DNA of 64,000 nt from Betaproteobacteria bacterium UBA5216 (GCA_002412495.1 DHVE01000101.1:12527-76526), one strand, 5' to 3'. Shown: positions 25,204 to 34,559, counted from the stretch's first letter. Made by a program: numbers and translations. The notes: generated from the letters alone by a model not told the origin.

Positions 25204-27363
25204 ATGAATGCTTCCTTGCCCGTAGCCGACTTACCCAATATCACCCCCCTGATGGCGCCGCGCAGCGTGGCCATGGTGGGCGCGACCGATCATCCCACGT
25301 CATTCGGTGGCCGCGTGTTTCAGCAAATGACGGGTTTCGGATTCCCGGGGAAGATTTATCCCGTCAATCCGCGTCTGAAAGACATTAATGGATTGAAGTG
25401 TTATCCCGGTATCAAGGATTTGCCGGAGACACCGGATCATGTCGGTATCGTGGTGTCGAGCGAGCGCGTGTTCGACGTGTTGGCCGATTGCGCGGCCATC
25501 GGCGTGCGACATGCGACGGTCTTCAGTGGCGGTTTCGCCGAAACCGGCACGGCCGAAGGACGCGAGCGTCAAAAACGCCTGATTGAGTTTGGTCGCGAAT
25601 CCGGCATCCGTTTCATGGGGCCCAACTGCAACGGTATCGTGAATTTCATCGATCGATTCGCGATGACTTCAACCGCGGCAATTCGTGGCGTCCATGCAAA
25701 GGCAGGCGACATTGGCGTGGTGAGCCACAGCGGCGGGCTCGGCCAGATCAACGTGATGTGGCGCGCGATGGAACACGGGCTGGGCATCAGCTACGAGGCC
25801 AGTTGTGGGAACGAAGCCGACATCGACACGCTGGATTTTGCGCGCTTCATGTTGCACTCGGAGACCACCAACGTGGTGTTGTTGGCCATCGAAGGCATCA
25901 AGAGCGGCGAGAAATTCCGCCAGCTTGCCGCCGAAGCGGCGGAACTCGAGAAGCCGCTGGTGATTCTCAAAATCGGTTCCACCGATGCCGGCAGCCGCGC
26001 GGCGGCGTCGCATACCGGCACCATCGCCGGCGACAACGACATCATCAAAGCGGTGTGCCGCCAGTATGGTCTAATCCAGGTGCATGAATGTAACGAGCTC
26101 TACGAAACGGCGGTTTTTCTGCGTCAGCGCAAATGGCCTAAGGGGCGCGGGCTCGCGGCGGTGGCGCCCACCGGCGGCAACATTGTGAATCTGGCCGACG
26201 CTGGCGCGATATTCGATTTGCAATGGAATCCCTTTACCGCTGAAACGCAGGAAGCGCTGGGCAAACTCATGCCCGGCTACGGCAAGGTGGGCAACCCGAC
26301 CGACCTCACCTCGGCCGCCACCGGCGATCAGGATTTCTATCGCAAGGCGTTGACCACCATCGCCGCCGATCCCGGTGTGGATGTGATGATTCCGATCGTG
26401 CCTTCACCCACCAAAAAGAATTTGCTGCAAACCGTTGAGATCATGAATCAGTGCGGCAAACAGACCGCGATGCTGTGGGTGGGCGGCTGCATGGACGACA
26501 AGGAGTTTCGTGCGCGCGATTTGATTGGCAGCGGCGTGGTTGTGTATCGGGATGCCACGCCCTGCACGCGAGCGATCCGCGCGGGGTATGATTTTGGAAA
26601 ATACGTTGCGGCGAAAAAGTCCGGCGCGTTAACGCCGGTGCGGCTGGCGGGGATCGATTCGGCGCTGGCGCGGACGCATTTGCAATCGGCGGGTGAAAAA
26701 ATCACCGAGCGAGAAGCCAAGCAAATACTGGCATGTTACGGCTTGCCGGTGACGCAGGAGTTTTTGGCAACAAACGCGGCAGAGGCTGTCAGCCTCGCCG
26801 TGAAAATCGGCGGCAAGGTCGTGCTCAAAATCGATTCACCGGACATCGCGCACAAGACCGAAGCCGGTGGCGTGCGTCTGGGCGTGGACGGTGCGGCGGC
26901 TGTCAGCGAGGCCTATGAAGCCATCGTCAAATCCGCCAGGCAATACGCGCCGCAAGCAAAAATAAATGGTGTGCTGGTGCAGGAGATGGCGCGCCCCGGT
27001 GTGGAAATGATGCTCGGCGTGATGCGCGATCCAGTGTTTGGGCCCATCATCGTGGCGGGGCTGGGTGGCATTTTTGTCGAGGTGCTGAAGGATGTCGCGT
27101 ATCGCGCCGCGCCGGTAACGCCCGTGCAAGCCCACGAAATGCTCGATGAGCTGCGCGGCAAAAAAATGCTCGAAGGCGTGCGCGGCATGGCGGCGCGCGA
27201 TCGGGATGCGGTGGTGGATGCGATGGTTCGGCTGTCTTGGTTTGCCGCGGATTTTTCCCATGAAATTGCGGAGATGGATATCAATCCGCTGATGGTGTAT
27301 GAGCAGGGCGCGGGGGCGCGGATGCTGGATGCGTTGATTGTGCGTGGTGCAGCGTCTCAATAG
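25204..27363 (+). CDS. NDP-forming acyl-CoA synthetase / acetate-CoA ligase family
   Basis: 719 aa, fused alpha-beta form. Order: CoA-binding Rossmann domain (APRSVAMVGATDHPTSFGG), succinyl-CoA-ligase-like domains with SHSGGLGQINVMW and the probable phospho-histidine in RAAASHTGTIAGDN (about residues 258-272), a linker, then a C-terminal ATP-grasp domain (KIGGKVVLKIDSPDIAHKTEAGGVRLGV, QEMARPGVEMMLGVMRDPVFG, AEMDINPLMVYEQG). It links a carboxylic acid to CoA with ATP (or GTP) via phospho-enzyme. Set between the MaoC genes and Bug receptors, it plausibly activates the imported acid. Confidence 0.88.
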   Translation: MNASLPVADLPNITPLMAPRSVAMVGATDHPTSFGGRVFQQMTGFGFPGKIYPVNPRLKDINGLKCYPGIKDLPETPDHVGIVVSSERVFDVLADCAAIGVRHATVFSGGFAETGTAEGRERQKRLIEFGRESGIRFMGPNCNGIVNFIDRFAMTSTAAIRGVHAKAGDIGVVSHSGGLGQINVMWRAMEHGLGISYEASCGNEADIDTLDFARFMLHSETTNVVLLAIEGIKSGEKFRQLAAEAAELEKPLVILKIGSTDAGSRAAASHTGTIAGDNDIIKAVCRQYGLIQVHECNELYETAVFLRQRKWPKGRGLAAVAPTGGNIVNLADAGAIFDLQWNPFTAETQEALGKLMPGYGKVGNPTDLTSAATGDQDFYRKALTTIAADPGVDVMIPIVPSPTKKNLLQTVEIMNQCGKQTAMLWVGGCMDDKEFRARDLIGSGVVVYRDATPCTRAIRAGYDFGKYVAAKKSGALTPVRLAGIDSALARTHLQSAGEKITEREAKQILACYGLPVTQEFLATNAAEAVSLAVKIGGKVVLKIDSPDIAHKTEAGGVRLGVDGAAAVSEAYEAIVKSARQYAPQAKINGVLVQEMARPGVEMMLGVMRDPVFGPIIVAGLGGIFVEVLKDVAYRAAPVTPVQAHEMLDELRGKKMLEGVRGMAARDRDAVVDAMVRLSWFAADFSHEIAEMDINPLMVYEQGAGARMLDALIVRGAASQ

Positions 27364-27381
27364 CTGTGTGCTGTTACTTCG

Positions 27382-27464
27382 CCGTCATGCCCGTGATAGC
27401 GGTAATCCCTAAGCCATATCATGGGGCACTGTGTCATGGATTGCCGCTGTCGAGGGAATGACGG
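27382..27464. repeat. REP-like palindromic repeat, second type
   Basis: Outer arms CCGTCATGCCC and GGGAATGACGG with an inner pair GGTAATCC / GGATTGCC. It lies between the acyl-CoA synthetase and the following Bug gene. The arms are related to, but not identical with, the repeat near 25.1 kb. Confidence 0.65.
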
Positions 27465-27507
27465 GTCGGATTGTGTAGGGTATCGCCAGTCAGAGGGATG
27501 AAAACGA

Positions 27508-28497
27508 ATGAAATGTAAGTATTTGTTTTTAAATATATTTTTTTTGTCGCTTTGGGTCGCGGCGAACGCGTATGCGCAACCGGCAAGCAAGGCGGTGGGG
27601 CGCTATCCGGAACGCCCCGTGCGCGTGGTGGTCCCGGTCGCCGCCGGCGGCGGCACCGACATCATCGCGCGTCTCACGGTCAACAAACTCAGCGAGGTCG
27701 TCGGACAGGCGTTCGTGGTGGATAACCGTCCGGGCGCGGGTGGCGTGCTGGGTAACGAGATCGTCGCGCGCGCGCCGGCGGATGGTTACACGCTGCTCTT
27801 TACTTACGCCGCGCACACCATCGTGCCGTTCATCTATCGCAAAGTGCCGTACGATGTGTACAAGGATTTCACGCCGATCACGCTGGCGGGCCAGCAGCCG
27901 TTGCTGCTGGCGATCACCGCGTCGGTGCCGGCCAACACCACGCAGGAATTGATCGCGCTGGCGCGTGCCAAGCCGGGCGCCTTGAATGTCGCGCTGGCCA
28001 CTCCCAGCAGTTCCGGCGCGCTGGCCGCGGAGTTGTTCAAGATGCTGACCAATACCAAAATGGTTTCCGTGCCGTTCAAGGGTGGCGCGCCCGCATTGAC
28101 CGCGCTGCTGGGTGGCGAGGTGCAGCTGATATTCACCACGCCGCCGACGGTGATGGCGTTCATCAAATCCGGGCGCGTGAGAATTCTCGGCACCTCGGGC
28201 AAGGAGCGCGTGTCGTATCTGCCGGATGTGCCCACGCTCGCCGAGGCGGGCGTGAAGGATTTTGAAACCGCGCCATGGCAAGGGCTACTCGGCCCGGCGA
28301 ATTTACCGGCGCCGATCGTCGATTACATGCATGCGCAAATCCGAAGCGTTCTCAGGCTGCCGGAAACGCGGGAGAAATTTGCCGCGTCGGGTACCGATGC
28401 CATCGGCAACACGCCGCAGGAATTCGCGAAAATGATTCAACGCGAACTGGAGCAGAACCGGAAAGTGATTCAGGCCGTGGGGATGCGGGCGGACTGA
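27508..28497 (+). CDS. Bug-family solute-binding protein (27.5 kb)
   Basis: 329 aa. The signal peptide is very hydrophobic and encoded by an A/T-rich stretch (YLFLNIFFLSLWVAANAYAQ, cut after AYA). Core segments YPERPVRVVVPVAAGGGTDIIAR, DNRPGAGGVLGNEIVARAPADGYT and VSVPFKGGAPALTALLGG are intact. First of a tandem pair, 5 nt before the next Bug gene, so the two receptors should be co-expressed. Motif copy within codons 3-9. Confidence 0.9.
   Translation: MKCKYLFLNIFFLSLWVAANAYAQPASKAVGRYPERPVRVVVPVAAGGGTDIIARLTVNKLSEVVGQAFVVDNRPGAGGVLGNEIVARAPADGYTLLFTYAAHTIVPFIYRKVPYDVYKDFTPITLAGQQPLLLAITASVPANTTQELIALARAKPGALNVALATPSSSGALAAELFKMLTNTKMVSVPFKGGAPALTALLGGEVQLIFTTPPTVMAFIKSGRVRILGTSGKERVSYLPDVPTLAEAGVKDFETAPWQGLLGPANLPAPIVDYMHAQIRSVLRLPETREKFAASGTDAIGNTPQEFAKMIQRELEQNRKVIQAVGMRAD
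27515..27532 (-). repeat. Dispersed 18-bp motif inside a Bug signal-peptide region
   Basis: Plus strand GTAAG-N4-TGTTTTTAA, one mismatch. It begins 7 nt after the first base of the start codon and encodes part of the hydrophobic signal core. Confidence 0.6.
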
Positions 28498-28502
28498 CGT
28501 CG

Positions 28503-29471
28503 ATGAATCCGGTCACACGTCTCGCGCTGGTGATTGGGGGCACGGCGCTGGTGGCGAGTGCCGCCGCGCAAACGACTTATCCCGAGAAGGCGATACGCCT
28601 GTTGATCGGTTATCCACCCGGCAGCCAGACGGATGTTATTGCGCGTGTGTTCGGCCAAAAATTGTCCGAGTTTTTGGGCAAGCCGGTGGTGACGGACAAT
28701 GCCGCCGGCGCCGCCGGTACCATTGCAGCGGATCGAACCGCCAAGGCCGTGCCCGATGGCTACACGCTGGGTTATCTCGCGCAGGGGGCGCTGGTGATCA
28801 ATCCCAGTCTGTCCAAACTTGGGTATGAAGCGGTGAAAGATTTCTCGCCGGTGTCGCAGATTACCGTGTCGTCGAACGTGCTGGTGGTGCATAACGCCGT
28901 GGCGGCGAAAAGCGTCAAGGAATTGGTGGCGCTCGCCAAGGCGCAGCCGGGCGTGCTGACCTATGCCTCGGGCGGCAGCGGCAGCGCGCCCCATCTGGCG
29001 GGAGAGTTCTTCAAGTCCATGGCGGGTGTCGATGTCCGGCACATTCCCTACAAAGGCGTGGTGGCGGCGATTCCCGATTTGATCGGCGAGCGCGTCTCGA
29101 TGATGTTCGGCGCCACTGCGGTGGTCATGCCGTTGGCGCGCGAAGGTAAGCTGCGCGCGCTGGCCGTTACTGCGCTGCGACGTTCGCCCGCGCTGGCGGA
29201 TTTACCAACGGTCGCGGAGTCGGGCTATCCGGGTTTTGAAGTGTCGAGCTGGAACGGATTATTCGCGCCAGCGAGAACGCCGGCCCCGATCGTTCAGCGG
29301 CTGCATGGTGAAACCGTCAAGATTTTGGCGCATGCCGATTTGCGGGCGCGGCTCGGGGATTTTGGTTTGGAGTCCATCGGCAATTCGCCAGACGAATTTG
29401 CCGCGGTCATCAAGTTTGAGGTGCCCAAGTGGGCCAAGGTAATTAAAGAGGCGGGTATCAATTCGGAGTGA
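28503..29471 (+). CDS. Bug-family solute-binding protein, atypical pocket
   Basis: 322 aa, signal peptide ending VASAAAQ. The second hallmark segment departs from its paralogs: DNAAGAAGTIAADRTAKAVPDGYT instead of DNRPGAGG, so the Arg-Pro turn near the ligand is missing. The first segment is also changed (LLIGYPPGSQTDVIAR). This suggests a different ligand class from its tandem partner. Start is the ATG 5 nt after the preceding stop; longer in-frame extensions lie within that gene. Confidence 0.87.
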   Translation: MNPVTRLALVIGGTALVASAAAQTTYPEKAIRLLIGYPPGSQTDVIARVFGQKLSEFLGKPVVTDNAAGAAGTIAADRTAKAVPDGYTLGYLAQGALVINPSLSKLGYEAVKDFSPVSQITVSSNVLVVHNAVAAKSVKELVALAKAQPGVLTYASGGSGSAPHLAGEFFKSMAGVDVRHIPYKGVVAAIPDLIGERVSMMFGATAVVMPLAREGKLRALAVTALRRSPALADLPTVAESGYPGFEVSSWNGLFAPARTPAPIVQRLHGETVKILAHADLRARLGDFGLESIGNSPDEFAAVIKFEVPKWAKVIKEAGINSE

Positions 29472-29563
29472 CCGGGGCGTGTCACTTTTGTGCATTGAAA
29501 TGCATCACAAGAATGAAGCCAGCTTGCTGTTATGCTCGGAATAGTCACAGAAAGGGGAGCGAC

Positions 29564-30637
29564 ATGTACCAGGACAGAAGACATTCGTTTGCGGCGAGAG
29601 TTAGCACCGCTTTGGTTGCGGCATTGCTGTTTGGCATGGTCACGATTCTGGCTGGGTGTGCTTCCACGCCAGGAGCAGGATCGTCTGCTAAATTCGAAAT
29701 CGGACTGATAGGTGATCAGCATTATGACGCGGAATCAGAGGCGCGGTTTCCCAACATCATGGCTGCGCTGAATCGCGCAGAACTGTCATTTGTAGTTCAC
29801 GTGGGTGATATTGGAAGTCCCCCCTATAACTCATGCAAGAACGAAACATACGATAAGCGCCGCGAAGAATTCAATGCATCGCGCCATCCGCTGATTTATA
29901 CGCCGGGTGATAACGAATGGACGGATTGTCATCAGGGGGGCGTTCCTGATTCCCTCGAACGGTTGGCCAAGGTGCGCGAGGTATTTTTTCAGGACGAGCA
30001 AAGTCTGGGCAAACGCAAGATTGCGCTGATCAGGCAGAGCAACGATGCCCGTCACGCCGAGTACCGCGAGAACGTGCGTTGGACGCAGGGCGGCGTGCTA
30101 TTCGTAACCGTGCATAACGTCGGCAGTAACAATAATCTGGCTCGGACAGCGGAGATGGATGTCGAGTATGCGAAGCGCAATGCCGTCAATATTGAATGGC
30201 TGCGGCAGGCATTTCAGCACGCCAGACAGTCCGGATCGAAAGGGATCATGATCCTGACACAAGCGAATCCGTACTTCGAGGCAGGCTGGCCGGCTCGCAG
30301 AAGGGGCAGTTTGGGAATTGCGCCGCCCAATGCGAAACGTCCGAGCGGGCACGTTGAATTCGTTAACGCGCTCGCGCGCGAGGTGCTTGCGTATGACAAA
30401 CCGGTCGCTTACGTGCATGGTGACACCCACTACTTTCGCGTGGACAAGCCGCTGATCGTAGACAACAAGAAGGGTGGCAATCGTGGTACTGTACTGGAAC
30501 ATTTCACTCGCGTTGAATTGTTTGGCTACCCGGAAGCGCATTGGGTGCGCGCAACCGTCGATCCTGACAGCGCGCATGTGTTCAGCTTTACCCCGGAGAT
30601 GGTCAGGGAAAACTATAACGACCACGGCAAGAAGTAA
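29564..30637 (+). CDS. Metallophosphoesterase lipoprotein
   Basis: 357 aa. Signal peptide with lipobox ILAGC at about residues 27-31 indicates an outer- or inner-membrane lipoprotein facing the periplasm. Calcineurin-like metal motifs: GLIGDQHYD, VVHVGDIGSP, TPGDNEWTD (in place of GNHE) and HGDTHYFRVD. Substrate unknown. AAAGGGGAG gives a strong ribosome site. The gene looks less G+C-rich and uses more A/T-ending codons than its neighbours, and its function does not fit the surrounding acyl-CoA genes, so acquisition by transfer is possible. Confidence 0.83.
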   Translation: MYQDRRHSFAARVSTALVAALLFGMVTILAGCASTPGAGSSAKFEIGLIGDQHYDAESEARFPNIMAALNRAELSFVVHVGDIGSPPYNSCKNETYDKRREEFNASRHPLIYTPGDNEWTDCHQGGVPDSLERLAKVREVFFQDEQSLGKRKIALIRQSNDARHAEYRENVRWTQGGVLFVTVHNVGSNNNLARTAEMDVEYAKRNAVNIEWLRQAFQHARQSGSKGIMILTQANPYFEAGWPARRRGSLGIAPPNAKRPSGHVEFVNALAREVLAYDKPVAYVHGDTHYFRVDKPLIVDNKKGGNRGTVLEHFTRVELFGYPEAHWVRATVDPDSAHVFSFTPEMVRENYNDHGKK

Positions 30638-30660
30638 CGCAAATATTAAGGAGATATTCA

Positions 30661-31449
30661 ATGCCACTACTGGCAGAAAAGAAAAACCACATCCTCACGC
30701 TGACGCTGAGCCGTCCCGGCACACGCAACGCGTGGGACGATGACTATAACGAAGGCATTGTGCGTGAGTTGGACAAAGCCACGGACGATGACGATGTGCG
30801 CGTGGTGATCCTCACCGGCGATGAATCGGGCGGCGCGTTTTCGGCGGGGGCCAATCTCAAGAAAGAGAATGCGCACACCACCGGTGGTGCAAAAGCTTTC
30901 GTGAAAAAAATCCGCCGGCCGCGCCGCTTCGCGGCGAACTTCATCGGCGATTTTCCCAAGCCGGTGATTGCCTCGGTGAACGGCTACGCCATTGGTGTGG
31001 GTGCGATTGTCAGCCTGGCGTGCGATTTGATTGTCGCTTCGGATAAATCCGAATGGCGCTTGCCGCAGGTGGCGCTGGGGATTATTCCCAACTACGGCGG
31101 CGGCACGCGCGTGGCGCGCTACGCGGGCAAGGGCATGGGCATGAAGCTCGCGATGGGGTTCGCGCTGAAGGCCGAGGAGGCCTACCGTCACGGCATCGCG
31201 CAGTGGCTGGTGCCGCACGCGGAACTCGCGGCGAAAACGCAGGAGATCGCCGAACATATCGCCGGTCTGCCGCCGTTGGCGGTGAGCCTGATGAAAGAAT
31301 CGCTGATCCGCGGCCTCGATATTCCGAACATTCAGGATTCGTCGCTCACCGATGCGTATCGCTTCTTGGTGCTGGAGTTGTCGAAGGACAAGGACGAGGC
31401 GCACAAGGCCTGGCGCGAGAAGCGCAAGCCGAAATTTACCGGTGAATAA
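30661..31449 (+). CDS. Crotonase-fold protein (enoyl-CoA hydratase-like) lacking both catalytic Glu
   Basis: 262 aa, crotonase superfamily, expected to bind acyl-CoA. Oxyanion-hole segments AFSAGANLKK and NGYAIGVGAIVSLACDLIVA are present. In the usual hydratase the second segment carries Glu144 (GGGCELAMMCD) and the next block Glu164 (QPEILLG); here these positions read Ile (GVGAIVSLACD) and Gln (LPQVALGIIPNYGGGTR). Ordinary hydration is therefore doubtful; isomerase, hydrolase, decarboxylase or thioester-binding roles are open. Excellent AAGGAGATATTC ribosome site. Followed by cupin and dehydrogenase genes on the same strand. Confidence 0.84.
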   Translation: MPLLAEKKNHILTLTLSRPGTRNAWDDDYNEGIVRELDKATDDDDVRVVILTGDESGGAFSAGANLKKENAHTTGGAKAFVKKIRRPRRFAANFIGDFPKPVIASVNGYAIGVGAIVSLACDLIVASDKSEWRLPQVALGIIPNYGGGTRVARYAGKGMGMKLAMGFALKAEEAYRHGIAQWLVPHAELAAKTQEIAEHIAGLPPLAVSLMKESLIRGLDIPNIQDSSLTDAYRFLVLELSKDKDEAHKAWREKRKPKFTGE

Positions 31450-31469
31450 TTCCGTACAGGAGCAGTAAC

Positions 31470-31934
31470 ATGGAAGTGAAGTCCACTCTGAGAGTCATCA
31501 ACGAAAAAGATTACAAGGGATCGCGCGGCGTGACCGATGGTCAAACGTACACGCGGCTGATCGGATGGCCCGAAGTGTTCATGACCGATCGCGTGCGTCT
31601 GGGCCGCGCAAGCTACAAGCCCGGCACCTATGAACAACTGCACTGGCATCCCATCGAGGCCACCTATTACGTGATCTCCGGCCATGCCACCGTGCGCGAT
31701 TTCAACGGCAAGGAATATGAAGTCGAAGCCGGTTCCATCATCTACGCGCCGGCGGGTATCGCGGGCGCGCACGAGTGGGAGGTGAAAGAGGCGCTGGAAC
31801 TCATCGATATCCGCGCCTGCAATGAGACCAATCGCAAGATACAGTACACGGTGGACAAGGCGACCAAGCGTTCCTACATCGACCTGGAAGACCTCAAGTA
31901 CCGCGACGCGATCAGCTTTAAATCCCACTACTAA
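31470..31934 (+). CDS. Small cupin-domain protein
   Basis: 154 aa single cupin. Motif 1: QLHWHPIEATYYVISG (metal ligands His, His and Glu); motif 2: GSIIYAPAGIAGAHEWE (final His). All four usual metal ligands are therefore present. The role is unclear: such proteins may be dioxygenases, isomerases or sensors. Lies 20 nt after the crotonase gene with GGAGCAG before its ATG, so probably in the same transcript. Confidence 0.82.
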   Translation: MEVKSTLRVINEKDYKGSRGVTDGQTYTRLIGWPEVFMTDRVRLGRASYKPGTYEQLHWHPIEATYYVISGHATVRDFNGKEYEVEAGSIIYAPAGIAGAHEWEVKEALELIDIRACNETNRKIQYTVDKATKRSYIDLEDLKYRDAISFKSHY

Positions 31935-32042
31935 CTTTTTTCACATGCTGGTGCCGGCGCTTTTCAGAAAGCGCCGTTCCCGCTATAGTCATGCCTCTGT
32001 TTGGCCGGGCCGCTTCCCATCGGCCCATCATGGAATTTATCA

Positions 32043-32060
32043 AAGGAAACAAATACTTAT
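32043..32060 (+). repeat. Dispersed 18-bp motif at an acyl-CoA dehydrogenase start
   Basis: AAGGAAACA-N4-CTTAT; the AAACA and CTTAT parts are exact and the variable 5' end supplies AAGGA, a Shine-Dalgarno. The motif's last AT are the first two bases of the ATG start codon. Confidence 0.5.
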
Positions 32061-33309
32061 GTTTAGCCTGACGCTCACCCCGGAACAACTTGAAATGCGC
32101 GACACGCTGCGCGATTTTGCCGAGCGCGAAATGAAAGCGGCGGCAATACATCCTGATCGCCTGCAACCGTTTGAAAAACCGGTGATGACCGATCTGCTGA
32201 ACAAGGCTACGCAGTTGGGGTTGCGCACGCTGGCGTTGTCCGAAGACGCGGGTGGCGCGGGTGCGGATAACCTCACCACCTGCATTGTGCTTGAAGAATT
32301 GGCCTCCGGCGAAGTGGACGTGGCGACCATACTCGGTACGACCGCCGCGCTGGGCCGCACGCTGTTCGACTCGCTGATGAGCGCCGAACAGAAAGCCAAA
32401 TACGTGAAATCCTTTGTGGATGACGACAACTACCATCTCGCGTTTGCGGGCACCACGGCGGAAGCGGGCTTGGGCTGGACGTACCATCGTGATGCGTACG
32501 ATGAAGACGTGGTGGTTCCGGGCGCAACCAAACAAGGCAACGACTGGGTGATCAACGGCCGCGTCGAAGCCGTGTCAAACGCGCCGCTGGCCAAACTGTT
32601 TGCCGTGCAGGTACGCACCACCGCCGGCAGCACCGGCGTGAAAGGGCTATCGACGTTTTTGATTCCGCGCGATACCGCCGGCTTCAAGGTGCTGGACACC
32701 ATCAAGGCGTTCGGCGGCCCGAACAACGCCATGACGCGCTGGCATCACGGCACCGCGGCGGCGATTGAATTGAAGGATTGCAAAGTGCCTGCCGCGAACC
32801 TGCTGGGGAAAGAAGGCGCCTGCCCGTTCGTTGACGGCAAGCTGCTGGCGCGCAACAGCGTGGCGATGGCGGCGGTGGCCCTCGGTGTCGGGCGCGCGAG
32901 CTACGACGCGGCCGTCGATTATTCCAAGATGCGCCGTCAGGGCGGCCGCAATATTATGGAGCATCAGGCCATCGGTACCAAGATCGCCGATTGCACTATC
33001 AAGCTCGAACTGTCGCGCAATATGGTGTGGAAAGCCGCATGGGCGCTGGATCATCCCGAAGCCATCGCAGATCGCAGCGTGTCGCAATTGCCGTTGCACG
33101 TGATTGCCCGCGTGGCGTCTGCCGAGGCCGTGCATGAAGTGACCCTGCTCGCCGCCGAGTGCTTCGGCGCGATGGGCGTGATGCGCGACATGCCGCTGCA
33201 AAAATACGTCAACGATGGTTTCATCATTGCGCACTCCGACGACACCGATGGCGCGGCCAAGCTGCAAATCGCGGAATCAGTGGCGGGGTTTCAGCGCAAG
33301 GCGGCGTAA
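32059..33309 (+). CDS. Acyl-CoA dehydrogenase family protein (first of pair)
   Basis: 416 aa FAD enzyme of the ACAD fold. N-terminal helical domain (LTPEQLEMRDTLRDFAEREM), middle beta domain (FAGTTAEAGLGW), C-terminal helices (ARNSVAMAAVALGVGRASYDAAVDY, ECFGAMGVMRDMPLQKYVND). The site that carries the catalytic Glu in MCAD-type enzymes (YEGT) reads HSDDTDGAAK, so the base may be Asp, lie elsewhere, or be absent. 125 nt after the cupin gene and 62 nt before a second ACAD; pairs like this can form heteromers. Confidence 0.85.
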   Translation: MFSLTLTPEQLEMRDTLRDFAEREMKAAAIHPDRLQPFEKPVMTDLLNKATQLGLRTLALSEDAGGAGADNLTTCIVLEELASGEVDVATILGTTAALGRTLFDSLMSAEQKAKYVKSFVDDDNYHLAFAGTTAEAGLGWTYHRDAYDEDVVVPGATKQGNDWVINGRVEAVSNAPLAKLFAVQVRTTAGSTGVKGLSTFLIPRDTAGFKVLDTIKAFGGPNNAMTRWHHGTAAAIELKDCKVPAANLLGKEGACPFVDGKLLARNSVAMAAVALGVGRASYDAAVDYSKMRRQGGRNIMEHQAIGTKIADCTIKLELSRNMVWKAAWALDHPEAIADRSVSQLPLHVIARVASAEAVHEVTLLAAECFGAMGVMRDMPLQKYVNDGFIIAHSDDTDGAAKLQIAESVAGFQRKAA

Positions 33310-33371
33310 CAATATTGACTCCTTCCCCTTGAAGGGGAGGAAACAAGAACCACGGATCGAGGAAATTCAGC

Positions 33372-34559
33372 ATGGATTTTTCACTAAACGAAGAACAACG
33401 GCACTGGCAAGCGGAAGCGCGCAAATTTGCGACGGAGGTCTTACGACCGGCGTCGGTTGCGCGCGATCAAATCGAAGGCGGCTTCGAGCCTTGGGACTGG
33501 GACATTATTGAAGCCGGTTCCAAGCTTGGCTTTCGCACGCTGGCAGTGCCCAAGGAATGGGGCGGGCCGGGCGCGGATTTCGTGTCGCAGGCGATTGTGA
33601 TGGCGGAACTGGCCAAGGGCGACAGCGCCATGTCCAAGGCGTTCAGCCAGAACTGGAAGTGGAGCCATCTGATGTCGATGGCCTGCACCGATGATCAGAA
33701 GAACCGGTTTTTGAAACCGTTTCTCGCGGATCATCGCTACGTGATGGGGCGCGGCATCACCGAGCCGAATGCCGGTTCGGACAACCGCATGCCGCCGGAA
33801 GATGATCCCAGGGCCGGATATCGCGTCAAGGCCGTGCAGGATGGCGATGAATGGGTGCTCAATGGCGAAAAGTGTTTTATCGCCAATGGCAGCGTGGGAT
33901 CACTGTTTTTTGTCGATACCCGCACCAATCCCGATGTGAACATCAAACAGGGCGGTACGTTGTTCATGGTGCCCAAGGGCACGCCGGGTTTCCGCATTGG
34001 CAAGGTGTTCAACAAACGCGGCTGGCGTTTCTATCAGAACGCCGAACTGATTTTTGAAAACGCGCGCTTGCCGAAAGAAAACATCGTCGGCGCGGTGGGC
34101 ACCGGGTCAGTCAAGGCCGGCAAGGGCGACACCACCGGCGGCGATATTTTTGGCGATCTGGAACTCGCGGCCAACGCGCTGGGCGTGTGCGACGACGCGG
34201 TGGAAATGGCGATGGGTTACGCGCGCACCGCCAAGCGAGCGGGCAAATATCTGATCGAACATCAACTGGTCGCGCTGCGCGTGCATGAAATGCACATGCT
34301 CACCGAGGCGCTGCGCTCCTTTGTGTTGCGCACGGCCTGGCAACACGATGCCGGCGAGCACTCCGCCAACGCCGGCTTTGTGATGAACTACTCTACTGAC
34401 ATCATTCAACGCGTGACGCGGCTCAATTTACAGGTGCACGGGCCGGAGGGTTGCATGATCAATGCGCGCGCCGACAAGCTGGTGCGCGACGCGATGGTGT
34501 GGACGCATCTCGCGGGAGACACCGTGCAGCGCATCAAGATACTGAAACGGCTGAAGTAA
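33372..34559 (+). CDS. Acyl-CoA dehydrogenase family protein (second of pair)
   Basis: 395 aa. MDFSLNEEQRHWQAEARKFA start, FAD/substrate block RGITEPNAGSDNRMPPEDDP, NAELIFENARLPKENIVG, and a C-terminal domain ending in THLAGDTVQRIKILKRL. The last block aligns with YEGTSEIQR of other ACADs but lacks the Glu. Related to, but well diverged from, the preceding gene. A hairpin and a 12-nt tandem repeat follow its stop, probably ending this transcript. Confidence 0.86.
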   Translation: MDFSLNEEQRHWQAEARKFATEVLRPASVARDQIEGGFEPWDWDIIEAGSKLGFRTLAVPKEWGGPGADFVSQAIVMAELAKGDSAMSKAFSQNWKWSHLMSMACTDDQKNRFLKPFLADHRYVMGRGITEPNAGSDNRMPPEDDPRAGYRVKAVQDGDEWVLNGEKCFIANGSVGSLFFVDTRTNPDVNIKQGGTLFMVPKGTPGFRIGKVFNKRGWRFYQNAELIFENARLPKENIVGAVGTGSVKAGKGDTTGGDIFGDLELAANALGVCDDAVEMAMGYARTAKRAGKYLIEHQLVALRVHEMHMLTEALRSFVLRTAWQHDAGEHSANAGFVMNYSTDIIQRVTRLNLQVHGPEGCMINARADKLVRDAMVWTHLAGDTVQRIKILKRLK

